A stretch of 64,000 nucleotides of DNA from Paraescarpia echinospica (taxonomy: Eukaryota > Annelida > Polychaeta > Sabellida > Siboglinidae): positions 32,346,049-32,410,048 of the forward strand of contig CM034534.1 of assembly GCA_020002185.1 (NCBI GenBank), read 5' to 3'. Both the position numbers and the translations under genes were made by a program. Below are positions 23,386 to 34,660 of this stretch, piece after piece; the stretch's first letter is position 1, and every line of letters begins with the position of its first letter. The notes under the pieces were generated by a model. That model was not told where the DNA came from, made no database searches, and worked only from the letters and a program-made list of their open reading frames with translations.

Positions 23386-24747
23386 ATGTGAAGCTGGAAT
23401 CAATAAAGAATAAGAAATGTAGATCCCAATATTCAAATATCATACAAGAGACTAGAAAACAGCCAATTATCCGCGTCGTAATGCTGCCGTAACTGTGTAA
23501 GGAGAGTCCTGCGTAACAACATCGTTACTGATGATACTACTACTGCCTCGGAGCTAAACAAAGAGCAATCTACCAGGACAGATGGGCGACCATCCTGGAT
23601 TTTTGATAGATCAAGCACCTTACAGTCCGGCTTGGAATCACTGTATAAATATATTATTGTTCTTTTATTAGTTTATTTAAGTACCATGTGTAATACCTAT
23701 CGCATTATGATCTGTACTTAATAATAATAATAAATAATAATATATTTTATTTGGTATAGCGCCACATCCAGTATTGTTCGTGGCGCTTCACAACATTAAA
23801 ATACATAAAAATGGTAGAATTGCAATAAATATGTATATGTATATTAATTTAAAATAAATATTAGTGGTAAAGAATAAAATAAATAAATACATACATATTG
23901 AATAATGTAGAATTTCTAAATAAAGAAGTAAATAAATAGCAGTTATTCATCAAATTAAATAATATTAACAATAATCAATCTAGCACAATAACTATATAAA
24001 ATAATACTAATAAATGAATATATATCTGTATGATTAATAATAATAAATAATTTAGTAAAACATTTGATATAAAATAGTTTACGTGAGGAATAATGAATAA
24101 TCATTATACGAATACGATAACTAATTAAAATTGGTTTTAGTAGAGGGCAGTGTTCATGCAGAGTGGCACTAATATGAAACACAAAAGAAATGTGTCTTCA
24201 GACGACATTTGAAGCTGGCGAGAGTGTCACAGGTTTTAACAACACTCGGTAAAGTGTTCCATAGGGACGCAGCAGCTACAGCGAACGAGCCGTCCCCAGC
24301 CTTGACACGAGTACGCTTCACTTCCAACATGTTACTGCTCGCAGAGCGCAGTGCTCTTGCCGGTTGATATGGGTGCACGAGTTCACACAGGTACACGGGC
24401 GCGTCATTGTGCATGGCTTTGTACGTCAGTACCAGTATCTTGTAATCCACTCTGCGCGCAACAGGCAGCCAACGAAGTTCGCGTAACAGGGGCGTGGCGC
24501 TGTCACTACGTGGACGACGCATGATCAGTCTGGCAGCCGAGTTGTGTATTCGTTGCAGACGCGCGATGTTAACTGCAGACGTGCCGTACAAGAGTGCGTT
24601 GCAGTAGTCAATCCGCGATGTGATGATGGCATTGACTACGCGTTCCTTTGTTGGTTTGGGTAAAAAACGGCTAATCTGATTGAAGTGGCGGAGGTAGAAT
24701 GAGCAAGCGCTGACAGTTTGCGACACTTGCTTTTTCATATCTAGGTG
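23243..24747 (-). repeat. left arm of inverted duplication of a LINE 3' end
   Basis: TG tract, ~300 bp of flank, LINE 3' UTR and the LINE C-terminal coding region, repeated in reverse complement at 27333-28780. Arms are nearly identical; the main coding difference is a 12-nt deletion in the right arm within the IDYCNALL segment. Confidence 0.9.
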
Positions 24748-26090
24748 CCTGTCAATGAAGACACCGAGACTTTGAACACATCTTGAAGCTGCAATTATAG
24801 AACCACCAACGCGAATCACAGTGCCATCAACGATTGCATCCGCAGACTTGGGTACAATCGGAAGATACTGTGTCTTGCCGTCGTTCATGCACATAGAATT
24901 CCATGCCATCCAGTTCTTTATTTCACCCAAACAGTCCTCCATTTGCTGAACCGCAGCCGTTAAAGCGGAACGATTCAGGTCGAAATGTGAGTAGATCTGT
25001 AAGTCGTCAGCATAGTGGTGGAAGAAGAGTCCATGGGCTCGAATAATGTCACCGATAGGTTGGACATATAATGAAAAGAGCAGTGGTCCAAGGACGGAGC
25101 CTTGCGGGACACTTGTCATTAGAGTAGTAATACTCGACGATTGGTCACCGATTACAATTCGCTGCGTCCGGTCATGCAGGTACGATGTCATCCAGTCCAG
25201 TGCTTTTCCAACAAAGCCATAGCGCAAACGTAGACGCTTAATCACGATGTCATGGTTGAGAGTATCGAAGGCGGCACTAAAATCAACGAGAACCAAGATG
25301 GTTCCTTGTTTATTGTCCATGGCTGTTTTGATGGCACTTGTAACGTACAGTAGCGCGGTTTCGGTCGAATGTTTTTTTCGATACGCCGACTGAAAGCACT
25401 CAACCATTTGCTGGTCAGACACATGCGTCATTATCGTAAGCGCGACCACTTTCTCAATTACTTTGGATAAATTGTGTAAGGTTACTCACAGGTCGATAAC
25501 TGCTCAGAATGTCGTTGTCAAGTGATAGTTTCTTCAAAAGCGGACGGACAATTGCATGCTTCAACATTTGTAATCCGTGTGATGACAGACACAATACTTG
25601 TCATATTGTCTCTTAGCTGAATTGCAGGCAGAGGATCCAACGCGCACGTTTTGCAAGTAGTACCACAAATCGCTGTGATCTCTGTGTTCGTTGTTGGATC
25701 AAACGCATGGATACTGTCAGTGAAACAACGTCTTTCATCTGTTGGCCTATCGATGATGTTGAAACACTGCAGACCTGACAGGAGCTAGTCAATCTTTTCA
25801 CTAAAGAAACGTAAACATTGTTCGCATCTTTGGGCTGTCAAGTGGAATTCAGGGTGTTCCTGTATGCGGTGGCCATCAAGCGATCTCGGTAATCGAAACA
25901 TGGTTTTGTTGTTTGCCTTCTCCAGGCGGTTTTGATAATAATCCGTTTTGCGTGCTGATATCAAAGCAGTGCATTCTTCACGAGCGGTGACATATAATTG
26001 CCGATGAATCTCCAGTTTAGTTCTTCTCCACACATTCTCCCGTCTCCGCTTCTTATCCCTGGCGTCGACGGAATTAAAATTGACTTCAAT
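23690..26090 (-). mobile_element. CR1-like LINE, 5' truncated
   Basis: A non-LTR retrotransposon on the minus strand. The 3' end carries a short hairpin (GCGCCA...TGGCGC, about 23758-23788) followed by AATA-rich tail repeats at 23700-23735. The polymerase frame is intact at 24169-25449. Upstream, 25450-26090 holds decayed linker sequence (KTDYYQNRLEKANN, FRLPRSLDG) between where endonuclease and polymerase would be. Endonuclease sequence is absent, consistent with 5' truncation. Clade naming is by general resemblance. Confidence 0.75.
24169..25449 (-). CDS. LINE reverse transcriptase
   Basis: 426 codons in one open frame. Visible motifs are FQSAYRKKHSTETALL near residue 20, VLVDFSAAFDTLNHD near 55, SVPQGSVLGPLLFSLY near 112, the catalytic YADD near 146 (HHYADDLQIY), then thumb sequence and the C-terminal region with RLQRIHNSAARLI, LRELRWLPVARRVDYK and SLWNTLP. 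The reading starts inside the polymerase because upstream frames are broken. It would have copied LINE RNA at the target site; without an endonuclease this copy is probably immobile. Confidence 0.85.
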   Translation of the reverse strand: MVALTIMTHVSDQQMVECFQSAYRKKHSTETALLYVTSAIKTAMDNKQGTILVLVDFSAAFDTLNHDIVIKRLRLRYGFVGKALDWMTSYLHDRTQRIVIGDQSSSITTLMTSVPQGSVLGPLLFSLYVQPIGDIIRAHGLFFHHYADDLQIYSHFDLNRSALTAAVQQMEDCLGEIKNWMAWNSMCMNDGKTQYLPIVPKSADAIVDGTVIRVGGSIIAASRCVQSLGVFIDRHLDMKKQVSQTVSACSFYLRHFNQISRFLPKPTKERVVNAIITSRIDYCNALLYGTSAVNIARLQRIHNSAARLIMRRPRSDSATPLLRELRWLPVARRVDYKILVLTYKAMHNDAPVYLCELVHPYQPARALRSASSNMLEVKRTRVKAGDGSFAVAAASLWNTLPSVVKTCDTLASFKCRLKTHFFCVSY

Positions 26091-26970
26091 TGACTTTAAG
26101 ATTAATCAAACGTCTTGGTATTGCGCATACGAACTGAAAGAGTGAACAAAAATTAAAATTTCAGTGAGCTTCATTCGTTTTATTAATTCATCACTCGGTG
26201 TAAAATAAATCTGCAAAAAAAGAAAGAAAGTTGTTTCCAATGAGTTTGAAACGACAACGTTCAAAAGTGATCATACACGCACCGACAGCTGGTTATATAA
26301 TGGTCGTATCCTCAAATAAACAATATATAATATATATCCTTGTTCAGAAATAATCTTTCTCTTACACAATATTTGTGTAAAAGATTCCGAATGTGTCTAC
26401 ACATACGCTAGGTCAAAACAAAAAGTGAAAGAACCTGAAGGACCAAATGAAAATGAGCATATAAAAACACTGTTATCAATGATAACCTCATGACGATAAC
26501 AATATTCAGCAATCATTTTGCGACACTTTTCATTATTGGGTATCCAGGCATAATTCTAGTTCCGGTTAAGATGATTCGGAGACGTGGTGACGATATTTAT
26601 TACTATTATTTTATTTATTTATTAAATGGTATCACCGTTGAGGTGTCCAAAATATGCATTAAGCTCAAGAAGTCTTCGCGAACAGATGACATTTTCAAAG
26701 TTGTAGGCCTACTAAATAGGCAGGGGAACAGAAGAACTTGCTGGATGTTATATGCATTGTTTACGAAGGGCTTTAAAAGTGGGGAGGTACAACAATATTG
26801 ATTTGATGCAAATAGCATGCATTGAAAATCCATAAGAAAGCCAAAACCAGGAATCTACCGCCCAATTAGCTTGACGTCACAAGTATGAAATGTGAAGAAT
26901 CTCTTTAATCTAGATTATATATTATGAACATCACTAACAACTTGAGCTGTCTCTATTCTCATAATATATG
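26091..26970. other. no gene seen
   Basis: AT-rich spacer of the inverted arms. PKPGIYRPISLTS-like coding (about 26845-26880) hints at a sliver of LINE reverse transcriptase; no intact frame. Confidence 0.4.
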
Positions 26971-27332
26971 TTAGACCAACAATACACGCTTAGTAATCAC
27001 ACATTGTTCCTAGAAGAAGTTACATCTTTCAGTGAAAAGGAATATCTGGTTGGCGTGATGTGATCTGCTGTATACTTGGATTTCAGCAAAGCTTTTGGTA
27101 CGGTCCCTCATCGCAGGCTAATATCGAAGCTGAATTGAAAATTGGTTAACCGACAGATCAGAACGAGTGAGCACAAGTGGTGTGGAGTCAGATTGGCAAA
27201 AGGAGATCAGTGGTGTACCACACAGGGTCTACACTCGGTCCAATGTTATTTGTATGCGTTGCAAATTATAATGCTACTGATTCGTCTCATTGTTAAAGTT
27301 CACCGATGGCACACATGCACTGAGGCTACTCT
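26971..27332 (+). repeat. inner direct repeat, copy 1 (362 bp), with LINE RT relic
   Basis: Repeated at 28784-29145 with the same length and a handful of substitutions. Both begin TTAGACCAACAATACACGC and end GCACTGAGGCTACTCT. The body contains a decayed LINE polymerase segment (AVYLDFSKAFGTVPHRRL, then a broken GVPQG-like block) of a different family from the LINE that follows. Confidence 0.85.
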
Positions 27333-27334
27333 AG

Positions 27335-27897
27335 ATATGAAAAAGCAAGTGTCGCAAACTGTCAGCGCATGCTCATTCTACCTCCGCCACATCAATCAGT
27401 TTAGCCGTTTTTTACCCAAACCAACAAAGGAACGCGTAGTCAATGCCATCATCACATCGCGGATTGACTACTGCAACGCACTCTTGTCTGCAGTTAACAT
27501 CGCGCGTCTGCAACGAATACACAACTCGGCTGCCAGACTGATCATGCGTCGTCCACGTAGTGACAGCGCCACGCCCCTGTTACGCGAACTTCGTTGGCTG
27601 CCTGTTGCGCGCAGAGTGGATTACAAGATACTGGTACTGACGTACAAAGCCATGCACAATGACGCGCCCGTGTACCTGTGTGAACTCGTGCACCCATATC
27701 AATCGGCAAGAGCACTGCGCTCTGCGAGCAGTAACATGTTGGAAGTGAAGCGCACTCGTGTCAAGGCTGGGGACGGCTCGTTCGCTGTAGCTGCTGCGTC
27801 CCTATGGAACACTTTACCGAGTGTTGTTAAAACCTGTGACACTCTCGCCAGCTTCAAATGTCGTCTGAAGACACATTTCTTTTGTGTTTCATATTAG
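27335..27897 (+). pseudogene. LINE polymerase C-terminal fragment
   Basis: About 186 codons equal to the C-terminal part of the minus-strand LINE frame (from LDMKKQVSQTVSAC to the final HFFCVSY), with a four-residue deletion after DYCNALL. There is no catalytic YADD. The open frame extends back to 27142 into the unrelated 362-bp repeat, so the N terminus of the open frame is chimeric and not a real protein. Confidence 0.8.
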
Positions 27898-28680
27898 TGC
27901 CACTCTGCATGAACACTGCCCTCTACTAAAACCAATTTTAATTAGTTATCGTATTCGTATAATGATTATTCATTATTCCTCACGTAAACTATTTTATATC
28001 AAATGTTTTACTAAATTATTTATTATTATTAATCATACAGATATATATTTATTTATTAGTATTATTTTATATAGTTATTGTGCTAGATTGATTATTATTA
28101 ATATTATTTAATTTGATGAATAACTGCTATTTATTTACTTCTTTATTTAGAAATTCTACATTATTCAATATGTATGTATTTATTTATTTTATTCTTTACC
28201 ACTAATAGTTATTTTAAATTAATATACATATACATATTTATTGCAATTCTACCATTTTTATGTATTTTAATATGTTGTGAAGCGCCACGAACAATACTGG
28301 ATGTGGCGCTATACCAAATAAAATATATTATTATTTATTATTATTATTAAGTACAGATCATAATGTGATAGGTATTACACATGGTACTTAAATAAACTAA
28401 TAAAAGAACAATAATATATTTATACAGTGACTCCAAGCCGGACTGTAAGGTGCTTGATCTATCAAAAATCCAGGGTGGTCGCCCATCTGTCCTGGTAGAT
28501 TGCTCTTTGTTTAGCTCCGAGGCAGTAGTAGTATCATCAGTAACGATGTTGTTACGCAGGACTTTCCTTACACAGTTACGGCAGCATTACGACGCGGATA
28601 ATTGGCTGTTTTCTAGTCTCTTGTATGATATTTGAATATCGGGATCTACATTTCTTATTCTTTATTGATTCCAGCTTCAC

Positions 28681-28782
<102 letters not shown>

Positions 28783-28783
28783 T

Positions 28784-29145
28784 TTAGACCAACAATACAC
28801 GCTTAGTAATCACACATTGTTCCTAGAAGAAGTTACATCTTTCAGTGAAAAGGAATATCTGGTTGGCGTGATGTGATCTGCTGTATACTTGGATTGCAGC
28901 AAAGCTTTTGGTACGGTCCCTCATCGCAGGCTAATATCGAAGCTGAATTGAAAATTGGTTAACCGACAGATCAGAACGAGTGAGCACAAGTGGTGTGGAG
29001 TCAGATTGGCAAAAGGGGATCAGTGGTGTACCACAGAGGGTCTACACTCGGTCCAATGTTATTTGTAAGCGTTGCAAATTATAATGCTACTGATTCGTCT
29101 CATTGTTAAAGTTCACCGATGGCACACATGCACTGAGGCTACTCT
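28784..29145 (+). repeat. inner direct repeat, copy 2 (362 bp)
   Basis: Second copy of 26971-27332, in the same orientation and directly abutting the CA tract. Confidence 0.85.
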
Positions 29146-29359
29146 GGGGTTCAGAAAAAAGGCTTCATTATGTATAAATATAATAAGCGTTGGTTACTAA
29201 TATTCATCCCGGAGAATTGCAATCACCACTGCATAAAATAAATAATTGTACTATGTACATATGCAGTGAAATATCATAACAGAACTATTCTACACTAATA
29301 ACTATGGCGGCTGTGGCCCTTCATAGAGGCATTACAGGGCTATCACGTTTATGCATGAA

Positions 29360-29360
<1 letters not shown>

Positions 29361-29397
<37 letters not shown>
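29361..29397. repeat. TA microsatellite
   Basis: About 18 TA units. Confidence 0.9.
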
Positions 29398-29399
<2 letters not shown>

Positions 29400-29400
29400 C

Positions 29401-29584
29401 ATACATAACAGAAAACTAGTATTTGACACAATGCAACTTTAAATTCACAAAATGTGACTCTTGTTCAAGATATAATCAGTACCTAATTTCTATTTTGATA
29501 GTATTATTATAAACAATCATGTACAATGTCGCAAGTAATAGGTTACCCCTAATTTTTAGCGTCTTCTGTACAAATATCAGCTTC
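29401..29584 (+). repeat. outer direct repeat, copy 2 (184 bp)
   Basis: Matches 23015-23198 in the same orientation, 6.4 kb away. Confidence 0.85.
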
Positions 29585-29587
29585 GTT

Positions 29588-29660
29588 TTATATATATATA
29601 TACATATACAGGTATATATATATATACCTGTATATGTATATATATACATATATATATACT
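29588..29660. repeat. AT-rich perfect palindrome
   Basis: ATACATATACAGGTATA is followed after a TA run by TATACCTGTATATGTAT, giving a hairpin of at least 17 bp per side embedded in TA repeats. Cruciform or replication-slippage potential is inferred. Confidence 0.75.
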
Positions 29661-30365
29661 AGTACACCAATTCTATAAACAACATGTTTGAAATGTTCAG
29701 AATCTACAACTGCATACACATAATTTAAATAAAAAGTAACTTACGAAAATAAATCCTAAACTGCCACTTGAAGGTACACGTCTAGCACATTGTTCCAAAG
29801 GCACGGTGCTGCACGTAAAAAACGTAATGTTGTTATGTAGACAAATACACACTTAAACGTGGTACATTATTACCTAGAATATCAGTTATTGTTTTGATAC
29901 ACATTATTTAGTATCCAAAACATTGTTCTGATCTTCACTGAGGTCTAACATGCATAACGTCTGAAGACCACTCGGCAGAAATGCATGTACAAGAAGGATT
30001 CCTGCCGTTCGGAAAGCTGCGTCATCAGACTGACCAAAGACAGAATACCGTGAACCATACATCGAAGTGAAGTCAGAGAAGGTTGAGTGCGATGAATGTA
30101 ACAGCAAGACCGGAGAACCAAGAAAGTGGATAGTGTGCGAGGGAGGTGTGTTCAAAGAGATCTTGAAAGTGGAAAACTCAGACTGGATTTATGAAACATC
30201 AACGGATTCCAGAGAGAACATGGACCAAAAGGAACAACGTAATTCCGAGAGAACCTCAGAAGTTAATGCCACAGACAGTATACTGTTAACACATTTATTC
30301 TGTATTAATATACAACATTACATTAGAATAAATAGTGTACCGCTTTCCTTTTGAAGACAAAGTCT
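29661..30365. other. no supported gene
   Basis: An open frame at 30067-30354 (acidic/Ser-rich) has no recognised domain and no splice context. Nothing else is visible. Confidence 0.35.
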
Positions 30366-30725
30366 GCTGTGAATATGGGGCATGGTGGTCGAGTAGTTAG
30401 GGTGCCGGACTGTCAATCAGAGGAGCCAGGGTACAAATCCTGGTGCCGATTGGTCGGTGGGTCCGGACTGGTATTGGCCATCGAGTCGAAACTTGTTCAG
30501 TTTTGTTCACCCAACGTTACCTGTGTTGGTCCCTTCTATCTGGTGTCTATGCCAGGGGAAGTAAAAAATCCCACTCAGGGAAATGAAAAGACCTGTTGCG
30601 TACTCACTGAGCTGGGATCCCATTATCTAAACTCCCTATGCCAGAATAATCAAACAAATGATTGTGGGCATTCACTGGAAGAAGAATGTCTGATGTCAGT
30701 TGTGTACCTCCTGTGTTGTGTTTAG
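30366..30725 (+). mobile_element. tRNA-derived SINE, third family
   Basis: The head reads TGGTGGTCGAGTAGTTAGG (A-box region) and CAGGGTACAAATCC (degenerate B box, about 30428-30441), like a tRNA with CCGGACTGTCAATC in the anticodon arm position. The body has TGTCTATGCCAGGGGAAGT and AACTCCCTATGCCAG. The 3' end is set at the start of the helicase exon and is uncertain. Confidence 0.65.
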
Positions 30726-30825
30726 ATGTTACAGGACATGAGACGTCAGTTTGCCCAGTTCCTGCATAAGATGGGATTCATCATGTCAGATAACCCGAAA
30801 GCAGCTGATGCCAACCGCAACTCAG
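30726..30825 (+). CDS. DHX36: DHX36-like helicase exon (OB-fold region, part 1)
   Basis: Begins after TGTTTAG and reads MLQDMRRQFAQFLHKMGFI...NPKAADANRNSD, matching the 'M..QF...L...GF....NP....N.NSD' segment C-terminal to the helicase core of DHX36, a DEAH-box RNA helicase that unwinds G-quadruplexes. Phase agrees with the next exon if splicing occurs after 30825, where a D codon would be completed by the AC at 32559. But the bases at 30826-30827 are AT, not GT; the frame instead reads on into 30 unrelated codons and stops at 30924-30926. Either the donor is mutated or another donor is used. Confidence 0.6.
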
Positions 30826-31249
30826 ATACAGAGGCTGGGCACAGAAGCCAGCTGAGCACGCTGGCAGAGATGAGGCAGAAATACCTCAAAGACAGTTATA
30901 ACAATAAACGGTCGAAATTTGCATAGCACCCAAATCTACAATAAAATGCTCTTGATTGCTTTACATAGAGTTGTTTAAAACTGATTTAAACAGTAAATCT
31001 AAAAAAGTTGGACACTTAATTAAACGACAATAACTGAACCGTCATATTCCCAAAGAAGTGATTTCTATGTTGGTCTGATGACTGTCTTTGAACGTGGAAT
31101 GTAACTTATTTTTATGCTGTGTTTATTCAATAATTTGTTAATTATTGTACAACGAAATAAATTATATACAAATTGTTTTGTTTTGTTTAGACTGTGGTAG
31201 ACGTTTTGCTAATGTTACCATTATGTGATATAACAGATATCTGCATTAT

Positions 31250-32545
31250 GTGCGACATGTGTACTGTAATGTACAGATATATGTTGTACGTACTGTGCTG
31301 TACAGACATGTGTTGTATGTGTACTGTGCGGTACAGACATGTGTTGTATGTGTACTGTGCTGTACAGACATGTGTTGTATGTGTACTGTGCTGTACAGAC
31401 ATGTGTTGTATGTGTACTGTGGTGTATGTGGCATATGTGTACTGTGCTGTAAACACATGTGTTGTGTGTGTACTGTGCTGTACAAACATGTGTTGTATGT
31501 GTACTGTGCTGTACAGACATGTGTTGTATGTATACTGTGCTGTACAGACATGTGTTGTATGTGTACTGTGGTGTATGTGTCTTATGTGTACTGTGCTATA
31601 CAGACATGTGTTGTGTGTGTACTGTGCTGTACATACATGTGTTGTATGTATACTGTGCTGTACAGACATGTGTTTATGTATACTGTGCTGTACATACATG
31701 CGTTGTATGTGTACTGTGGTGTATGCGTCTTATGTGTAGTGTGCTGTACAGACATGTGTTGTATGTGTACTGTGCTGTACAGACATGTGTTGCATGTATA
31801 CTGTGCTGTACAGACATGTGTTGTATGTTTACTGTGGTGTATGTGTCTTATGTGTACTGTGCTGTACAGACATGTGTTGTGTGTGTACTGTGATGTACAA
31901 ACATGTGTTGTGTGTGTAATGTGCTGTACAAACATGTGTTGTGTGTGTACTGTGCTGTACATACATGTGTTGTATGTGTACTGTGCTGTATAAACATGTG
32001 TCTTATGTGTACTGTGCTGTACAGACATGTGTTGCATGTGTACTGTGCTGTACAGACATATCTTGTGTGTGTACTGTGATGTACAGACATGTGTTGTGTG
32101 TGTACTGTGGTGTATGTGTCTTATGTGTACTGTGCTGTACAGGCATGTGTTGTGTGTGTACTGTGGTATACAAACATGTGTTGTATGTGTACTGTGCTGT
32201 ACAGACATATGTTTTATGTGTACTGTGCTGTACAAACATGTGTTGTGTGTGTACTGTGCTGTACAGACATGTGTTGTGTGTGAACTGTGGTATATGTGTC
32301 TTATGCGTACTGTGGTGTACATACATATGTTGAGTGTGTACTAAGCTGTACATACATGTGTTGTGTGTGTACTGTGCTGTACATACATGTGTTGTGTGTG
32401 AACTGTGCTGTACAGACATGTATTGTGTGTGTACTGTACTGTACAGACATGTGTTGTATGTGTACTGTGCTGTATAGACATGTGTTGTGTGTGTACTGTG
32501 CTGTACAGACATGTGTTGTGTGTGAACTGTGCTGTACAGATGTGT
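31250..32545 (+). repeat. 31-bp minisatellite, about 41 units
   Basis: The unit is close to GTACTGTGCTGTACAGACAT followed by GTGTTGTATGT. Period is 31 bases, verified at 31352 and 31383. Some units are shortened or variant (GTGGTGTATGTGTCTTATGT). Because 31 is not a multiple of 3 and the unit has almost no stop codons, all frames on both strands stay open for hundreds of bases, giving Cys/Tyr/Val-rich or His/Thr-rich artefact translations with a 31-residue period. The array fills the helicase intron and stops about 15 bases before the acceptor of the next exon. Confidence 0.95.
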
Positions 32546-32558
32546 TTATTTGTCACAG

Positions 32559-32662
32559 ACAACAAACAGCTGGTGCAGACAATCATCTGTGCTGGACCCT
32601 ACCCTAATGTGGCAAACATTTACAAAGTGAAGAAGTCTGTGAGAGAGGAAGTCCGTGAGAGG
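32559..32662 (+). CDS. DHX36: DHX36-like helicase exon (part 2)
   Basis: Follows TTTGTCACAG. The frame reads NKQLVQTIICAGPYPNVANI, the highly conserved 'CAGLYPkVAkI' block of DHX36-type helicases with Pro in place of the usual Leu. The last ~30 codon positions (VKKSVREEVRER) are built of the same AAGT-TGAGAG units as the downstream minisatellite, so the exon end is ambiguous. The GTGAGT at 32663 is taken here. Compared with DHX36 about 20 residues before the HPxSVN motif are missing. Confidence 0.7.
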
Positions 32663-32990
32663 GTGAGTCTGTGAGAAGGTAAGTCTGAGAGAGAGTATTT
32701 GAGAGAGTAAGTCTGAGTGAGTTTAAGTCTGAGAGAGGGTAAGTCTAAGAGAGAGTACGTCTGAGTGAGTTTAAGTCTGAGAGAGGGTAAGTCTGAGAAA
32801 GGGTAATTCTGAGAGAGAATATGTGAGAGAGTAAGTTTGAGAGAGGGTTAGTGTGAAAGAGAGTAAGTCTGAGAGACAATATGTGAGAGAGTAAGACTGT
32901 GAGAGGGTAAGTATGTGAGAGGGTAAGTGTATGAGAGGGTAAGACTGTGAGATGGTAAGTCTGTGAGAGGGTGAGTCTGTCTGTGCCCAG
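32640..32990 (+). repeat. minisatellite made of splice-donor-like units
   Basis: About 20 degenerate 14-18-base units of the form GAGAGGGTAAGTCTGT. Most contain GTAAGT, GTGAGT or a one-base variant after AG/GG, so each is a close match to a U1 donor site. The array starts inside the helicase exon end and runs 330 bases into the intron. Confidence 0.85.
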
Positions 32991-33013
32991 AATGTGTTTG
33001 GAGGGAAGTTCCC

Positions 33014-33245
33014 TCATGTTGAGGGGGTGAAAGTATGGGAGAGTAAATAATTAATGTAAGGAGACCAGTATCTAGAGTGCCCGTTTTGACTTAGTGCTCT
33101 CGCCCGGTCTCTAGCATAGAGGTCACATATCACCGCCCTCCAGGTGGGGCGGTCAGTGGCCATCCGCTCAGCCTCCTCAAGCGTAAGTCCCAGGCTGTCC
33201 AGATCCTGCTTGACGCAATCAATCAATCAACGGCGAGGGCGACCG
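33014..33245 (-). mobile_element. LINE polymerase C-terminal fragment
   Basis: The minus-strand frame reads CVKQDLDSLGLTLEEAERMA followed by a DRPTWRAVI segment, the 'D....lgl...eA...A.dR..WR' tail common in several LINE proteins. It lies in the helicase intron in antisense orientation. It is short and without flanking LINE sequence. Confidence 0.6.
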
Positions 33246-33536
33246 CAGGGCCTTTTTCAGGTGGCGTTATATATGGATGGGATTGGTTCACCTGTGATGC
33301 AGTGTAGTCTGCTGCTATGCATTGCATGTGACTGAACCATTGGAGGCATCACTGGGCAATGAGTACGGATGCAGGCTGCTGACCAGTGCGTTCTACGATC
33401 ATATTTTTTCAGATGTAATGGAACTACTTTGGAACTTCACAGCTACTGCTAGTTAGCCTGGTGCCGTGTATCTAGTTGCGTTTGTGACTTGTTGCTGTCG
33501 ACAAAGACAGAGAGGTGAATCTTGCTTCATCCACAG

Positions 33537-33608
33537 TCAGTCAACTGGAGCGCGATGCAAATCAACTCTCGCTGGCTCGTCTACCACCTCAAGATGATGA
33601 CCTCCAAG
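33537..33608 (+). CDS. DHX36: DHX36-like helicase exon (part 3)
   Basis: SVN...INSRWLVYHLKMMTSK fits the OB-fold strand of DHX36. The acceptor CCACAG and donor GTGAGG (33609) keep phase 0. The bases used as acceptor (33525-33536) also read LHPQ in frame, which is the conserved motif before SVN; upstream of that the frame closes with TGA at 33516-33518. So either the motif has become intronic or the original longer exon is frameshifted. Confidence 0.65.
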
Positions 33609-33893
33609 GTGAGGGTCAATGTCATGTCATGGTCAACACGGTTGCCATATGACATTGTATGCTCGTTGGAAGGCAGTAACATTATTACATTTTATATTCT
33701 TGTCTACGCTTCTTTCTACGTGTATGATTGGAAGTAACAAATTTTGTGAATATAATCATCTTAAATTAGTTACTGATTTTTTTAAACTATGATGTACTGT
33801 TAAATGTTGGAATTATTGCACCAAGTTGTTCAAGAATGTAACCCTAGTTCTATATCAAGTCAGTGTGAAGTGCACTGTGCTGTTTGTTTTTAG

Positions 33894-33959
33894 ATCTTCC
33901 TGTATGGCACCACCATGGTATCATCCTACCCCTTGCTCTTCTTTGGGGGCAACATCAAG
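33894..33959 (+). CDS. DHX36: DHX36-like helicase exon (part 4)
   Basis: Starts after TTTTTAG and ends at a GTAACT donor; phase 0 at both ends. It reads IFLYGTTMVSSYPLLFFGGN, the conserved OB-fold core of DHX36-type helicases (usual pattern: I.LY..T.VS.Y.LLFFGG). Later C-terminal exons are not seen in the 4 kb downstream, where only repeats and unassigned DNA follow. Confidence 0.7.
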
Positions 33960-34065
33960 GTAACTCAGGTCATTTCTCATCAAGTAAATTGGTCATTATA
34001 TCACCATCTTTGTAGTTGTCAAATTATGTCACATTTAGTCATTTAAATTAAATTATACAAAACCT

Positions 34066-34660
34066 TCAGTGGTCACATTACCACACTGATAGTGGTCACA
34101 TCACCACACTCAGTGGTCACATCAACACACTGTCAGTGGTCAAGTCACTACACTCAGTGGTCACATCACCACACTGTCAGTGGTCACATCACTACACTGT
34201 CAGTGGTCACATCACCACACTGTCAGTGGTCACATCACTACACTGTCAGTTGTCACATCACCACACTCAATGGTCACATCATCACACTGTCAGTGGTCAC
34301 ATCAACACACTGTCAATGGTCACATCACTACAGTCAGTGGTCATATCACCACACTGTCAGTGGTCACATTACCACACCGTCAGTGGTCACATCACCACAC
34401 TCAGTGGTCACATCAACACACTGTCAGTGGTCACATCACCATACTGTCAGTGGTCACATCACCACACTGTCAGTGGTCACATCACTACACTGTCAGTTGT
34501 CACATCACCTCAGTCAGTGGTCATATCACCACACTGTCAGTGGTCACATCACTACACTGTCTGTGGTCACATCACCACACTGTCAGTGGTCACATCACCA
34601 CACTGTCAGTGGTCACATCACCATACTGTCAGTGGTCACAAGACCACACTGTCAGGGTAA
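34066..34660 (+). repeat. 23-bp minisatellite
   Basis: Unit TCACATCACCACACTGTCAG plus TGG, about 26 copies, with shorter units lacking CTGT. Open frames across it are artefacts. Confidence 0.95.

Noticed and set aside
31187..32674. Many long Cys-rich and His/Thr-rich open frames on both strands
   Set aside because: They are translations of the 31-bp minisatellite; period 31 bases cycles through three frames, which is not protein-like.
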